Assembly (NCBI GenBank): GCA_029975215.1 | Contig: JARKPO010000082.1 | Span: 1 to 64,000 of the forward strand | Length of the DNA: 64,000 nucleotides | Source: Levilinea sp. | GTDB lineage: Bacteria > Chloroflexota > Anaerolineae > Anaerolineales > Anaerolineaceae | Direction of reading: 5' to 3' | In this document: positions 16,508-25,286 of the stretch, one piece after another | How the letters are laid out: every line of letters begins with the position of its first letter | Position numbering within the stretch: the first letter of the stretch is position 1 | Program-made: the position numbers and the translations under genes | The notes under the pieces: model-generated | Databases searched by the model: none | What the model saw: only the letters and a program-made list of their open reading frames with translations | Told to the model about the DNA's origin: nothing

Positions 16508-18028
16508 ATGAACCCAACGATCGCTTTCCCCTGGATGATTGCGCTGCCCCTCGTGGCCGCTCCCATCATTTATCTGGTTGGCCGCCTCTCTGTCCGCAGC
16601 CGCGCCGAAAGCGCCGCTCCGGCCCGTTGGATGGCCATTGTGGTGCTCCTGGTTACCGCTGTGCTGACTTTCTTCTCCGCTCAGCCCATTCTCCAGGGCA
16701 AAACCCTCACCCTCACCTTGTATGCCATCTCCCTGCGCCTGGATGGGATCGCCCTGCTCCTCGGCGCCACGGTCACCTTCCTCGGCCTGATGGTTGCCAT
16801 TTTCTCCCTGAGCTACATGCACGGCGACGAAGGCGAAGAGAAATACTACGCCCTGTTGGTCGCTATGGTCGGCAGCATCATTGGCCTGGGCTGCGCCGCG
16901 GACCTCTTCAACCTGTGGGTCTGGTTTGAGGTCATGGCCATCAGCTCGTTCATGCTGGTTGCCTTTTACCGTGATCAGCCTGCCTCGTTGGAAGCTGGCC
17001 TGAAATACCTGGTGCAGAGCGCCGCCGGTTCCGTATTGATCCTGCTGGGCATCGCCCTGGTCTTCGCCTCCACCGGCATGTTGGACCTGGCCGCCATCCG
17101 CACCGTGGTCACCAGCCCCGCCCCCATCCTCATCGCCGCGGGCGCCCTGTTCATCATCGGTTTCGGCGTCAAAGCCGCCTTTGTGCCCCTGCACACCTGG
17201 CTGCCCGACGCCCACTCGCAGGCCCCCTCCGGCATCTCCGCCATGCTGTCCGGCATCGTCATTGAAGCCGGTCTGGTAGCCATGCTGCGCGCCCTGGGCG
17301 CGCTGGCGGCCGTCTCCTCGCTGTGGGGTCTGCTGCTGCTGATCTTCGGTGCCTTCAACATGCTCGTCGGCAACCTCATGGCCCTGCGCCAGGAACAGGT
17401 CAAGCGTCTGCTGGCCTACTCCTCCGTCAGCCACCTGGGCTACATGCTGGTGGGCCTGGGTGCCTCCATCGCCTTCCCCCTGGTGGTCGGTACCAACGGA
17501 GCCGAAGGGGCTTTCTTCCACCTCTTCAACCATGCCACCATGAAGGGCCTGGCCTTCCTTTCCGTCGGCGCCCTGCTCTACGCCCTGCATATCGCCCGCG
17601 GCGACCACGGTCCGCTGGTCCTTTCGGACCTGGATGGGGCCTCGCGCCGCTATCCGGCGGTGGCCTTCTCGCTGTCGGTGGCGGTGTTGGCCCTGGGCGG
17701 GCTGCCCCCGCTGTCGGGCTTCATGTCCAAATGGATGATCTTCGTGGCCGGCTTCCAGTCGCAGAACGGCTGGATGATCGCCCTGGTCATCTTCATGGCC
17801 TTCAACTCTGTGCTCTCCCTAGGCTATTATGCCCCCCTGGTGAACCGCATGTTCCGCCACACCCCCGCGCCCATCGTGGAAGGCGGCGCGCCGGTGTCCG
17901 TCTCTATGCGTGTGCCTCTGGCGCTGCTCACCCTGCTGACTGTGGTGTTGGGCTTCTGGCCCACGCTGCTCTCCTGGCTAACGGCCCCCGCCGCCTCAGC
18001 CCTCATGGTCTGGTTTGGCGTTCAATAG
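16508..18028 (+). CDS. Hydrogenase antiporter-like subunit, NuoM/MnhD-like
   Basis: Membrane protein of 506 residues, second antiporter-like pump. It has the helix 5 glutamate (LFNLWVWFEVMAISSFML), the broken-helix lysine motif (GVKAAFVPLHTWLPDAHSQ), the SGIVIEAGLVAMLR segment and HLFNHATMKGLAFL. It starts 3 bases after the NuoL-like gene. Two such subunits with NuoK and MbhD partners make a complete ion-pumping arm, comparable to Mbh or Hyf enzymes. Confidence 0.92.
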   Translation: MNPTIAFPWMIALPLVAAPIIYLVGRLSVRSRAESAAPARWMAIVVLLVTAVLTFFSAQPILQGKTLTLTLYAISLRLDGIALLLGATVTFLGLMVAIFSLSYMHGDEGEEKYYALLVAMVGSIIGLGCAADLFNLWVWFEVMAISSFMLVAFYRDQPASLEAGLKYLVQSAAGSVLILLGIALVFASTGMLDLAAIRTVVTSPAPILIAAGALFIIGFGVKAAFVPLHTWLPDAHSQAPSGISAMLSGIVIEAGLVAMLRALGALAAVSSLWGLLLLIFGAFNMLVGNLMALRQEQVKRLLAYSSVSHLGYMLVGLGASIAFPLVVGTNGAEGAFFHLFNHATMKGLAFLSVGALLYALHIARGDHGPLVLSDLDGASRRYPAVAFSLSVAVLALGGLPPLSGFMSKWMIFVAGFQSQNGWMIALVIFMAFNSVLSLGYYAPLVNRMFRHTPAPIVEGGAPVSVSMRVPLALLTLLTVVLGFWPTLLSWLTAPAASALMVWFGVQ

Positions 18029-18041
18029 GAGGTGAATCAAC

Positions 18042-18353
18042 ATGGAAATCTTACTCTCCCCCCCCATTGCCTTCCTGCTCTACATCCCCCTGGTGCTCGT
18101 CATCACCCAGGTCGGCAAGACCCTGGCTGGGCCTGAACACCCCAACGAGCTGAAATCCAGCGTCTACGGCAGCGGTGAAGAAGCCCAAACCTACCTGGCT
18201 GCCCCAGGCTACAAGCCCTTCTTCCTCATTGCCTTCTTCTTTGCCATCCTCCACCTGGGGATGCTCGTGCTGGGCACTGGCCAACTTAACCTCACCACCG
18301 GGGCCTTCCTGGTGGGCCTCATCATGGCGCTTCTGGCGCTGGTGCTCGGTTAA
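18042..18353 (+). CDS. NuoA-like small membrane subunit of the hydrogenase
   Basis: 103 residues with three hydrophobic segments (near 8-25, 63-80 and 85-102). The loop ELKSSVYGSGEEAQTYLAAP and the following PFFLIAFFFAILHLGML resemble the NuoA loop (YxxGE) and second helix of complex I, and the equivalent small subunit of some membrane hydrogenases. A GGAGG site precedes it. It probably links the membrane arm to the NuoH-like subunit. Identity is by resemblance and operon place. Confidence 0.7.
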   Translation: MEILLSPPIAFLLYIPLVLVITQVGKTLAGPEHPNELKSSVYGSGEEAQTYLAAPGYKPFFLIAFFFAILHLGMLVLGTGQLNLTTGAFLVGLIMALLALVLG

Positions 18354-18388
18354 GCCCTTACCGGTAACCACCGAGAAAGAGAACCTCT

Positions 18389-18853
18389 ATGGAAACCAAA
18401 CTTCCTTCAACCTGGGAAAAAGCCCTGGACAGCATTCGAACCTGGGCGCGCATCAACTCCCCGTGGGTCATCCACTTCAACAGCGGCTCGTGCAACGGCT
18501 GTGACATCGAAATTTTGGCCACGCTGACCCCCCGCTACGATCTGGAACGTTTTGGCGTCAAACTCCAGGGATCCCCGCGCCATGCCGATGTGCTCATCTG
18601 CACCGGCCCCGTCACCCGCAACGCTCGCGACCGCCTGGTTCGCATCTATAACCAGATGCCCGACCCCAAATTCGTGGTCGTCGTCGGCTCCTGCGGCCTT
18701 TCTGGCGGCGTTTTTCACGGCTCCTACAACGTGATGGGCGGCGTGGATGAGGTCATCCCTGTGGATGCCTACGTTCCCGGCTGCCCGCCCCGCCCCGAAG
18801 CCATCATCCACGGCGTTGTAGCCCTGCTCGACAGCCTTAAGAAGAAATCCTGA
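18389..18853 (+). CDS. [NiFe]-hydrogenase small subunit, group 4 (NuoB-like)
   Basis: 154 residues, carrying the proximal [4Fe-4S] cluster. The four ligands are visible: the CNGCDIE pair, GSCGLSGG and GCPPRPE. The hydrogenase form CxxCDxE is present, not the CC pair of complex I NuoB, which favours a real hydrogenase. No Tat signal is present, as is normal for group 4 enzymes facing the cytoplasm. It follows the NuoA-like gene by 35 bases. Confidence 0.93.
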   Translation: METKLPSTWEKALDSIRTWARINSPWVIHFNSGSCNGCDIEILATLTPRYDLERFGVKLQGSPRHADVLICTGPVTRNARDRLVRIYNQMPDPKFVVVVGSCGLSGGVFHGSYNVMGGVDEVIPVDAYVPGCPPRPEAIIHGVVALLDSLKKKS

Positions 18854-18862
18854 GGAGAACCT

Positions 18863-19354
18863 ATGGATACAACGACCGCTCTTGACACTGCACAGTCTTT
18901 GCTCCAGCCCTGGACTCAGGCTGTTACCCAGCCCGAACCCCACCGCCGCGACTTCGCCATCGCCTCCGCAGACGTGACGGCGGCAGCGCAGGCCCTGATG
19001 GACGCCCGCTGGGGCTATCTGGGCGCCATCACCGGCCTGGATCTGCCCGCCCCCGCCCCGGCCGAGGGCCAGCCCTCCGCCGAATCTCACCTGGTTGCCC
19101 TATACCAATTCTTCAACGGCGCGGCAGTGGCCACCCTGCGGGTCACCGTGCCCCATTCGCAGCCGGTTGTGCCTTCTGTCTGCGCCATCATCCCCTCTGC
19201 GACCATCTACGAACGCGAATTGATCGAGATGTTTGGCTTCGTCATCGAAAACACGCCCATCACCGACCATCTCCTCCTACCGGATGACTGGCCGCAGAAT
19301 GTTTACCCCTTGCGGAAATCATTTACTGGTTTTGGCGGCGCCGAAAGCGCGTAG
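18863..19354 (+). CDS. NuoC-like (30 kDa type) hydrogenase subunit
   Basis: 163 residues. The second half holds the NuoC signature: ATIYERELIEMFGFVIENT then HLLLPDDWPQNVYPLRK. The N-terminal half is variable and rich in Ala/Pro (near residues 60-75). It is expected to bind the large subunit as in MbhK or the N-terminal part of HycE. A GAGGAG site precedes the start; spacing to the large subunit gene is 15 bases. Confidence 0.88.
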   Translation: MDTTTALDTAQSLLQPWTQAVTQPEPHRRDFAIASADVTAAAQALMDARWGYLGAITGLDLPAPAPAEGQPSAESHLVALYQFFNGAAVATLRVTVPHSQPVVPSVCAIIPSATIYERELIEMFGFVIENTPITDHLLLPDDWPQNVYPLRKSFTGFGGAESA

Positions 19355-19369
19355 AAAGGATACCGAACG

Positions 19370-20551
19370 ATGACCAATCCAAGTCAACCCCAAAAGTTTA
19401 TCGTCCCCATCGGCCCGCAGCATCCCGCCCTCAAAGAACCCGGCCATTTTGAATTCGGCGTCGACGGCGAAATCGTCACCTCCGCCACCATTCGCCTCGG
19501 TTTTGTTCACCGCGGAATCGAAAAAGCCACCGAAGACCGCACCTGGGTGCAGAACCTGTATCTGCTAGAGCGCATCTGCGGCATCTGCTCCAACATTCAC
19601 GGAACCGTCTATGCCATCGGCGTGGAAAAGCTGGCCGGGGTTGAAATTCCCCCCCGCGCCAAATACATCCGCACCATCGTGGCCGAGCTGGAGCGCGTAC
19701 ACAGCCACCTGCTTTGGCTGGGTGTGGCCGCCCATGAAGGCGGTTTTGACACCCTCTTCATGTACTCCTGGCGCGACCGCGAAACCGTCATGGATCTGCT
19801 GGAAGCCCTCTCCGGCAACCGCGTCAACTATTCCACCAACCTCATTGGCGGTGTCAAGTTCGATATCAACGAAAAACAGGCCGATGACATCCGCCGCGGG
19901 CTGGACTTTTTGGAAGAGCGCACCCATTACTACATGAAGGTCGTCACCACCGACGAGACCTTCCTGGGCCGCACCCGCGACATCGGCACAATGACCCGCG
20001 AACAGGCGGAACTGTTGGGCGCTGTCGGCCCCACGGCTCGCGCCTCCGGTGTGCCCCGCGATGTCCGCTCCGAAAGCCCCTACCTCACCTATGCCGAACA
20101 CCCCATTCAACTGCAAGTGCACGACGGCGGCGACTTATTGGCGCGCTTCATTGTGCGCCTTAACGAACTGTTCGACTGCTACCGCCTCATCCGCGAGCTG
20201 CTCGATCACATGCCTGCCGGTGAGCTGACCGTGCGCGTCCCCCGCCGCATTCCCGAAGGTGAAGTCCTCGTCCGCGGCGAGGCCCCTCGCGGCGAACTGG
20301 TCTATTACCTGAAGAGCAACGGCAGCGACAAACCCGACCGCATCAAAGTCCGCACCCCCTCACTGTGCAACTGGGGCACCATTTCCAATGTGGCTGTAGG
20401 GCACAAGCTGGCCGATATGCCCATGCTGCTGGTCGGCATTGACCCGTGCTTCTCGTGCAACGACCGCCTGGTCACGGTCAACAGCGCCCAAAACTCCCAG
20501 GATCTCACCTGGGATGCTCTCCGCCGTTACGGGATCGAGTACTACAAATGA
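19370..20551 (+). CDS. [NiFe]-hydrogenase large subunit, group 4 (NuoD-like)
   Basis: Catalytic subunit of 393 residues. Both metal-binding pairs are intact: Cys70/Cys73 in ERICGICSNIH and Cys360/Cys363 in DPCFSCNDR, so it should bind Ni-Fe and evolve or oxidise H2. It is therefore not a complex I NuoD, which lacks these cysteines. A tail of 27 residues follows Arg366 and is the expected product of maturation cleavage; the protease is encoded at the end of the same operon. With the ferredoxin-type subunit it would couple ferredoxin oxidation to H2 formation and ion pumping. The exact group 4 letter needs a tree. The stop overlaps the nuoH-like start (ATGA). Confidence 0.95.
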   Translation: MTNPSQPQKFIVPIGPQHPALKEPGHFEFGVDGEIVTSATIRLGFVHRGIEKATEDRTWVQNLYLLERICGICSNIHGTVYAIGVEKLAGVEIPPRAKYIRTIVAELERVHSHLLWLGVAAHEGGFDTLFMYSWRDRETVMDLLEALSGNRVNYSTNLIGGVKFDINEKQADDIRRGLDFLEERTHYYMKVVTTDETFLGRTRDIGTMTREQAELLGAVGPTARASGVPRDVRSESPYLTYAEHPIQLQVHDGGDLLARFIVRLNELFDCYRLIRELLDHMPAGELTVRVPRRIPEGEVLVRGEAPRGELVYYLKSNGSDKPDRIKVRTPSLCNWGTISNVAVGHKLADMPMLLVGIDPCFSCNDRLVTVNSAQNSQDLTWDALRRYGIEYYK

Positions 20552-21471
20552 ACAACATCTTCCCCCTCATCGCTCTGCTGATTTTTCCTGGCGGGCTGTT
20601 CCTCATGGCCAGCGGTCTGGTGTATGAATGGGTGGACCGCAAACTCATCGCCCGCTATCAAAACCGTGTCGGCCCGCGCTGGTTCCAGCCCCTGGCGGAT
20701 GTGGTCAAACTCCTGGCCAAAGAAGAAATCATCCCCACCGGCGTCAGCCGCGGCCTGTTCGTGGCCCTGCCCGTCATCGGCATGGCCGGGGCACTCACCG
20801 CTGCCCTCTACGTCCCCATCGCCGGGGTTGCCCCCTCCTTCAGCTTCTCCGGAGACCTGATCGTCACCCTCTACCTGCTCAGTATGATGACCCTCTGCCT
20901 GGGCCTGGCGGGCGCCAACACCACCGACCGCTTCTCGCTCATCGGTGCCACGCGCACCCTGACGCAGCTCTTCTCCTACGAAGCCCCCTTCCTGCTGGCT
21001 CTCCTGGGGCCTGCCATCGTGGCCGGAACCTGGAACATCGCTGAAATCAATGAATTCGCCGGCCAGAACATCTGGCTGGTCGTCACCCAGCTCATCGGCT
21101 TCCTGGTGGCCCTGGTGGGGCTGCTGGGCAAGCTGGAAATGCCCCCCTTTGACGCCCCCGAAGCCGAAACCGAAATCGTTTCCGGCGCGCTCACCGAATA
21201 TTCTGGGCGCGGGCTGGCTCTCTTCCGCCTGGGCAAAGATGTTGAACTGGTGGTCGGCCTCACCCTGGTGGCCTCTTTCTATCTGGGCGGCATCGCCAAT
21301 CCGCTTGAATTCCTGTTGAAGACCCTGGGCCTTTTGATTGTCATGGCGGGTATGCAGTCGCTCTTCGCCCGCCTGCGCATTGACCAAACCGTCGGCCTGT
21401 GGTGGCGCATCGGCGCGCTGCTGGCCCTGGTCCAGTTATTGGTTCTGATTGTAGTGAGGGTACTGAGATGA
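20548..21471 (+). CDS. NuoH-like membrane anchor subunit of the hydrogenase
   Basis: 307 residues with eight predicted helices. The ATG at 20548 overlaps the previous stop. NuoH landmarks are RKLIARYQNRVGPRWFQPLADVVKLL near the N-terminus and GKLEMPPFDAPEAETEIVSG in the centre, with the glutamates of the NuoH quinone-site/E-channel loop. In hydrogenases (MbhM, EchB, HycD) this subunit connects the hydrogenase module to the pumps. It ends with a 4-base overlap with the NuoI-like gene. Confidence 0.93.
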   Translation: MNNIFPLIALLIFPGGLFLMASGLVYEWVDRKLIARYQNRVGPRWFQPLADVVKLLAKEEIIPTGVSRGLFVALPVIGMAGALTAALYVPIAGVAPSFSFSGDLIVTLYLLSMMTLCLGLAGANTTDRFSLIGATRTLTQLFSYEAPFLLALLGPAIVAGTWNIAEINEFAGQNIWLVVTQLIGFLVALVGLLGKLEMPPFDAPEAETEIVSGALTEYSGRGLALFRLGKDVELVVGLTLVASFYLGGIANPLEFLLKTLGLLIVMAGMQSLFARLRIDQTVGLWWRIGALLALVQLLVLIVVRVLR

Positions 21472-21911
21472 CCATAGGATCCATGTTTGGAAACATTCTG
21501 CGCTCGCTTTTCAAAAAGCCAGCCACCGAAAATTACCCCTTCGTGCGCAAAGATGCGCCCGAAGCCCTGCGCGGCAAGCTGTTCTACGATCCCGAAAAAT
21601 GCAGCGGCTGCCAGCTGTGCATTAAGGACTGCCCCGCCGACGCCATTGAGCTGATCGTGGTGGACAAAGTCAACAAGCGCTTTGTCATGCGCTACCACAT
21701 GGACCGCTGCACCTTCTGCGATCAATGCGTGCAAAGCTGCCGCTTCAACTGCCTCAGCCTCTCGGATGAGCAGTGGGAGATGGCTGCCCTGTCGCGCGCG
21801 CCCATGGAAGTCTATTACGGTCGGGATGAAGACATCAAGTTCCTCCTGGAAAAAGCAGCTCAGCCAGGCGCTGACGACTCTTGCGGCCCAGCGCCCGCCG
21901 AGCAGGCCTGA
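21468..21911 (+). CDS. NuoI-like 2x[4Fe-4S] ferredoxin subunit of the hydrogenase
   Basis: 147 residues from an ATG at 21468 that overlaps the nuoH-like stop. Two clusters are visible: CSGCQLCIKDCP and CTFCDQCVQSCR. The second lacks the usual Pro after the fourth Cys. The N-terminus (FGNILRSLFKKPATENYPF) is the usual amphipathic lead that docks to the membrane. The subunit passes electrons from soluble ferredoxin to the small subunit. The last 86 bases overlap the maturation protease gene in another frame. Confidence 0.93.
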   Translation: MTIGSMFGNILRSLFKKPATENYPFVRKDAPEALRGKLFYDPEKCSGCQLCIKDCPADAIELIVVDKVNKRFVMRYHMDRCTFCDQCVQSCRFNCLSLSDEQWEMAALSRAPMEVYYGRDEDIKFLLEKAAQPGADDSCGPAPAEQA

Positions 21912-22389
21912 TCCTGCCAGCCAATCCCAGCGCCAGCCCCTGCGGCTGGCGCTGGTTGGCTTGGGCAACGAACTCGACGGAGACGATGCCGCCGGGGTTC
22001 TGGTGGCGCGCCGCCTGATGCCCCTGGCCGCCCCTAACCGCCTCATCCTGGAGGTCGGCCCCGCCCCCGAAAACTTCACCGGCCCCCTGCGCCGCTTTGC
22101 CCCCGATTTCGTCCTGCTGGTCGACGCCGCCCATCTGAATCAACCCCCCGGCACCATCGCCTATGTGGATTGGCAGGATGTGGACGGCCTTTCCGCCTCC
22201 ACCCATTCCCTGCCGCCCTCGGTTTTTGCGAATTTCCTCATCAGCCAGCTCAACTGTCAGGTAGGCCTGCTGGTGGTGCAGGCTGCCCATCTGCAATTTG
22301 ACCAGCCCCCCTCGCCTGCCGTGCAGCGCGCCGTCAAGCGCATCACCGCCGGGCTGACTGAGCTGCTTGGTGCCCCTCCGCTCATTTGA
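21826..22389 (+). CDS. Hydrogenase maturation endopeptidase, HycI/HyaD family
   Basis: 187 residues if it starts at the ATG 21826, inside the end of the NuoI-like gene. The core begins VGLGNELDGDDAAGVLVAR, the family hallmark with the Ni-sensing acidic residue, followed by VDAAHLNQPPG and ASTHSLPPSVFANFL, with the expected Asp and His positions. The enzyme removes the C-terminal tail of the large subunit after Ni insertion; the target with its 27-residue tail is three genes upstream. The family N-terminus is variable, so the start is the least certain part. No other hyp genes are here. Confidence 0.88.
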   Translation: MKTSSSSWKKQLSQALTTLAAQRPPSRPDPASQSQRQPLRLALVGLGNELDGDDAAGVLVARRLMPLAAPNRLILEVGPAPENFTGPLRRFAPDFVLLVDAAHLNQPPGTIAYVDWQDVDGLSASTHSLPPSVFANFLISQLNCQVGLLVVQAAHLQFDQPPSPAVQRAVKRITAGLTELLGAPPLI

Positions 22390-22490
22390 CATTCCCCGTG
22401 TTTCTTGGAAGATTTGCCCAGCTGAAATAGGGACGGTTCTTTTCCACTGGAACCCAGCCAACCCGGTAGAGGCACTGCCGCTCGGATAGG

Positions 22491-22528
22491 CAAAACAAAA
22501 GAGAGCACGCGCAGTCAGCCTCGTGCTC
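22491..22528 (-). terminator. Terminator of the beta-hydroxyacid dehydrogenase gene
   Basis: A 7-bp stem (GAGCACG with CGTGCTC, 22503-22528) is followed, on the minus strand, by a T-rich tail (TCTTTTGTTTTG). It lies 22 bases beyond the stop of the minus-strand gene. The plus-strand side lacks a T tail. Confidence 0.65.
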
Positions 22529-22549
22529 CCCAATCCTGTGCTTTTGTGC

Positions 22550-23446
22550 TTACTCCGCCTTGGCGTCCAGCTGAATTCCCGCCAACTGCTCAATGATGGC
22601 GATCACCGCCGAATTATCCTGGTCACCCAGCCCTGTCTGCACCATGGCGTTAAACAGCTGCGCATCCAGCGCCAATGAGGGCAAAGGCACGCCGTATTCC
22701 CGTGCAGATTCCATGACGATATTTAAGTCTTTAGCCTGCATGTGCGCCTTAAACCCAGGGGCGCGGTTGCCGCTGAACAGGCGCGGCGGCTTCACATCCA
22801 ACGTCCAGCACTGGGCTGCCCCGCCGCGGATGGCTTCCACCACCTTGCGCGGGTCTGCCCCGGCCTTTTGCGCAAACACCAGCAGTTCCCCCATCGCCAC
22901 CATCTGCGCCGCCACCATGATCTGATTGCAGGCCTTGGCGATCTGCCCCGCCCCGCAGCCCCCCACGTGGGTGATGGTTTTACCCATCGCCTCAAACACC
23001 GGCCGCACCGTCTCCAACGCCTCCGCCGGGCCGCCGACCATAATGGCCAGCGTGCCTTGCCGCGCGCCGATATCCCCGCCGCTCACAGGCGCATCCAGGC
23101 TGGCCACGCCCACCCTGGCCAATTCCTCTGCGATTTTTCGCGCAACCGCAGGTTTAATGGTGGAATTATCTACAAACACCAAACCGGCGTGCGCCCCTTC
23201 TACCACACCCCCTGCCCCCAAAGCCACTTTCTCCACGTCCGGCGAATCGGGTAGGTTAGTGAACACCACATCCGCCTGGGCCGCCACTTCCGCCGCCGAA
23301 AAGGCCTGCGAGGCCCCTTCCTGCACCAGTTCATCCACAGCCGCGCGGCTGCGGTTGTGCACCACCAACGGAAAACCGGCCTTCAAAATGTTGCGAGCGA
23401 TGGACTTGCCCATCAATCCCAACCCGATATAACCCACACGCAGCAT
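22550..23446 (-). CDS. Beta-hydroxyacid dehydrogenase (3-hydroxyisobutyrate / tartronate semialdehyde reductase type)
   Basis: NAD(P)-dependent dehydrogenase of 298 residues. Visible motifs are the Rossmann GYIGLGLMGKSIARNILKAG, the substrate loop DAPVSGGDIGARQGTLAIMVGG and the catalytic lysine in GCGAGQIAKACNQIMVA. All lengths fit the family. The exact substrate among 3-hydroxyisobutyrate, tartronate semialdehyde and succinic semialdehyde cannot be read. The gene stands alone, convergent with the hydrogenase operon. Confidence 0.9.
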   Translation of the reverse strand: MLRVGYIGLGLMGKSIARNILKAGFPLVVHNRSRAAVDELVQEGASQAFSAAEVAAQADVVFTNLPDSPDVEKVALGAGGVVEGAHAGLVFVDNSTIKPAVARKIAEELARVGVASLDAPVSGGDIGARQGTLAIMVGGPAEALETVRPVFEAMGKTITHVGGCGAGQIAKACNQIMVAAQMVAMGELLVFAQKAGADPRKVVEAIRGGAAQCWTLDVKPPRLFSGNRAPGFKAHMQAKDLNIVMESAREYGVPLPSLALDAQLFNAMVQTGLGDQDNSAVIAIIEQLAGIQLDAKAE

Positions 23447-23600
23447 GTCTGCCTCCTATGATTCAGCTGATTTCTTTCCATCGATCCTGTTTTCCCCCCC
23501 ACCCCATCCATTATACTCGAGCGCACCCATCGCCTTTCAAGAATGTTATACTACAAGCACGCCGCCATTCCACGTTCAACCCCAACAAGGAGGAAGTCCT

Positions 23601-25193
23601 GTGGCATCACCACTGGTCACCCATTTCCTGCTGGCCGTCCCATTCCTGGCTTCAGGGATCATTGGCCTGATCCTGGCCGTTCGCGGGCCAAAACGTCTGA
23701 CGAAATTCATCTTCTTGCTGACCGCGGCCCTGATTCTCAGCCTGGCCTGCACCTGCAGCCTGCCCGGCTTCCTCCCTGGCCGCCCCGATCTCACCCCCAC
23801 CCTCACCCTGCGTCCCACCCTGCCGTCTGAGCCTCCCACCCCGCGCCCTACCCTCTCCGAGGCGGGCAGCACGCCCACCCCAGGCCCCGCCCTGGACCCC
23901 GCCACAGCTCCCCTTCGCACCATCGGCGACCCCTACGCCCCTCACCTGGGCAATTCCGGTTACGACGTCCAGTCCTACCGCCTGGAATTCACCCTGGATC
24001 CCCCCGCCCGCTTGCTGCGCGCCGCCGTCACCATCGATGCCCTCAGCACCTTTAGCCCTTTGGAAGAGGTCTGGCTAGATTTTATCGGCTTTGACCTGCA
24101 ATCCGTACAGATGGACGGCCAGGAGCTGCCCTACACCCGCGCCGAAGATAAGCTCGGCATCACCCTTCCCCGCCCCATTCCCTCCGGCCAGCCCTTCACC
24201 CTCACCATCCGCTACACAGGCACGCCTGAACAGCGCCGCTCGCCCTACATCCCCTTTGCCCCCGCCCTGGGAATGCTCTTCACCCCCTCCAACGATGTCT
24301 TTGTGGCCTCTGAGCCGGACGGCGCGCGCTTTTTGTTCCCCTGCAACGATCACCCCCGCGACAAGGCCGCCTACATATTTGATCTCACCGTACCGCCCAA
24401 CACCCTGGCTGCCGCTAACGGCAAACGCACCCTGGCCGCCGAACCGGTGTACGGCGGACTGCGCTTTGTGTGGGAACACCCCCAACCCCTGGCCACCTCG
24501 ATGGTCACCATCGTGGTCGGCAATTACACCCTGATCGAATCCACCTCCCCCGCGGGTGTGCCCATCCGCTCGTATGTCTTCCCCGAGCTGGAAGACACCT
24601 TCCGGCGCGAATCCGCCACCAGCGGCGAAATGCTGGATTGGATGAGCGCGAAATTCGGTGACTACCCCTTTGACGAGTTCGGTTTTGCCACCATCCGCGG
24701 CCTGAACGCCTCTCTGGAGACCCAGACTCTCATCCTCATGGAAGACCAGATGCTTTCCGAAGAGGTGATGAGCCATGAAATGGCCCACATGTGGTTTGGC
24801 GATTGGGTCAGCCCGGCCTCCTGGGGAGAAATCTGGCGCAACGAGGGTTTCGCCACCTATTTCAGCCAGGTGTGGATGGTCAAAGACGACCCCGAAGACC
24901 TGCAAGCTGTGATGGATGCCTATCGAGAGGCGGTGCAGTCTAACCCGGCCTCCTACCCGCTGAATAACCCGCCCCCCGGCGAGATGTTTGGCATGAACAG
25001 CTATTTGAAGGGTGCATTGCTGGTTCATGATCTACGCCAGACCCTGGGCGACGAGGCTTTCTACGCCGGCCTGCGCCTGTATTTTGAGCGTTACGGCGGC
25101 AGCTCAGCCAGCGACACTGAATTCCAGGAAGTGATGGAAGAAGTCTCTGGGCAGGATCTGGACGCCTTCTTTGCCCGCTGGTTTAGCTCGTGA
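23601..25193 (+). CDS. M1-family zinc metallopeptidase (aminopeptidase-like), membrane-anchored
   Basis: 530 residues from a GTG at 23601 with an AAGGAGG site 7 bases upstream. The zinc site is complete: HEMAH (His392, Glu393, His396) and NEGFATYF with Glu415, 19 residues on. The GAMEN-type exopeptidase loop appears as LNASLETQTL. The N-terminus has two hydrophobic stretches (6-27 and 36-50). The second ends in LSLAC (Cys50), so it may be a lipoprotein with an extended lead or a two-helix anchor. A Thr/Pro linker follows. The catalytic domain should lie outside the cell and trim peptides. The C-terminal helical domain is short compared with PepN. Confidence 0.9.
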   Translation: MASPLVTHFLLAVPFLASGIIGLILAVRGPKRLTKFIFLLTAALILSLACTCSLPGFLPGRPDLTPTLTLRPTLPSEPPTPRPTLSEAGSTPTPGPALDPATAPLRTIGDPYAPHLGNSGYDVQSYRLEFTLDPPARLLRAAVTIDALSTFSPLEEVWLDFIGFDLQSVQMDGQELPYTRAEDKLGITLPRPIPSGQPFTLTIRYTGTPEQRRSPYIPFAPALGMLFTPSNDVFVASEPDGARFLFPCNDHPRDKAAYIFDLTVPPNTLAAANGKRTLAAEPVYGGLRFVWEHPQPLATSMVTIVVGNYTLIESTSPAGVPIRSYVFPELEDTFRRESATSGEMLDWMSAKFGDYPFDEFGFATIRGLNASLETQTLILMEDQMLSEEVMSHEMAHMWFGDWVSPASWGEIWRNEGFATYFSQVWMVKDDPEDLQAVMDAYREAVQSNPASYPLNNPPPGEMFGMNSYLKGALLVHDLRQTLGDEAFYAGLRLYFERYGGSSASDTEFQEVMEEVSGQDLDAFFARWFSS

Positions 25194-25286
25194 GTCTGCT
25201 GCACGTTCCTGTAAGGTTCAGCGGCGGGCAATCGTGATAGAATTTAAAAAGTCATTCGCCCATCTGCAGTTTCTAAGAGGTGAATT

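Noticed and set aside
16430..17608. A 392-codon minus-strand frame
   Set aside because: It is the antisense of the NuoM-like gene, rich in Gly, Asp, His and Gln, with no start signal.
18389..21911. Respiratory complex I (nuo) operon
   Set aside because: The large subunit keeps both CxxC pairs that bind Ni-Fe and the small subunit has CxxC instead of CC; NuoE, F and G are absent; a hydrogenase protease ends the operon.
22425..22455. A GGGACGGTTCTTTTCC stretch like sequences found near REP-type elements
   Set aside because: Only one copy is in the window and no palindromic partner or transposase is near. It is too little to call a repeat.
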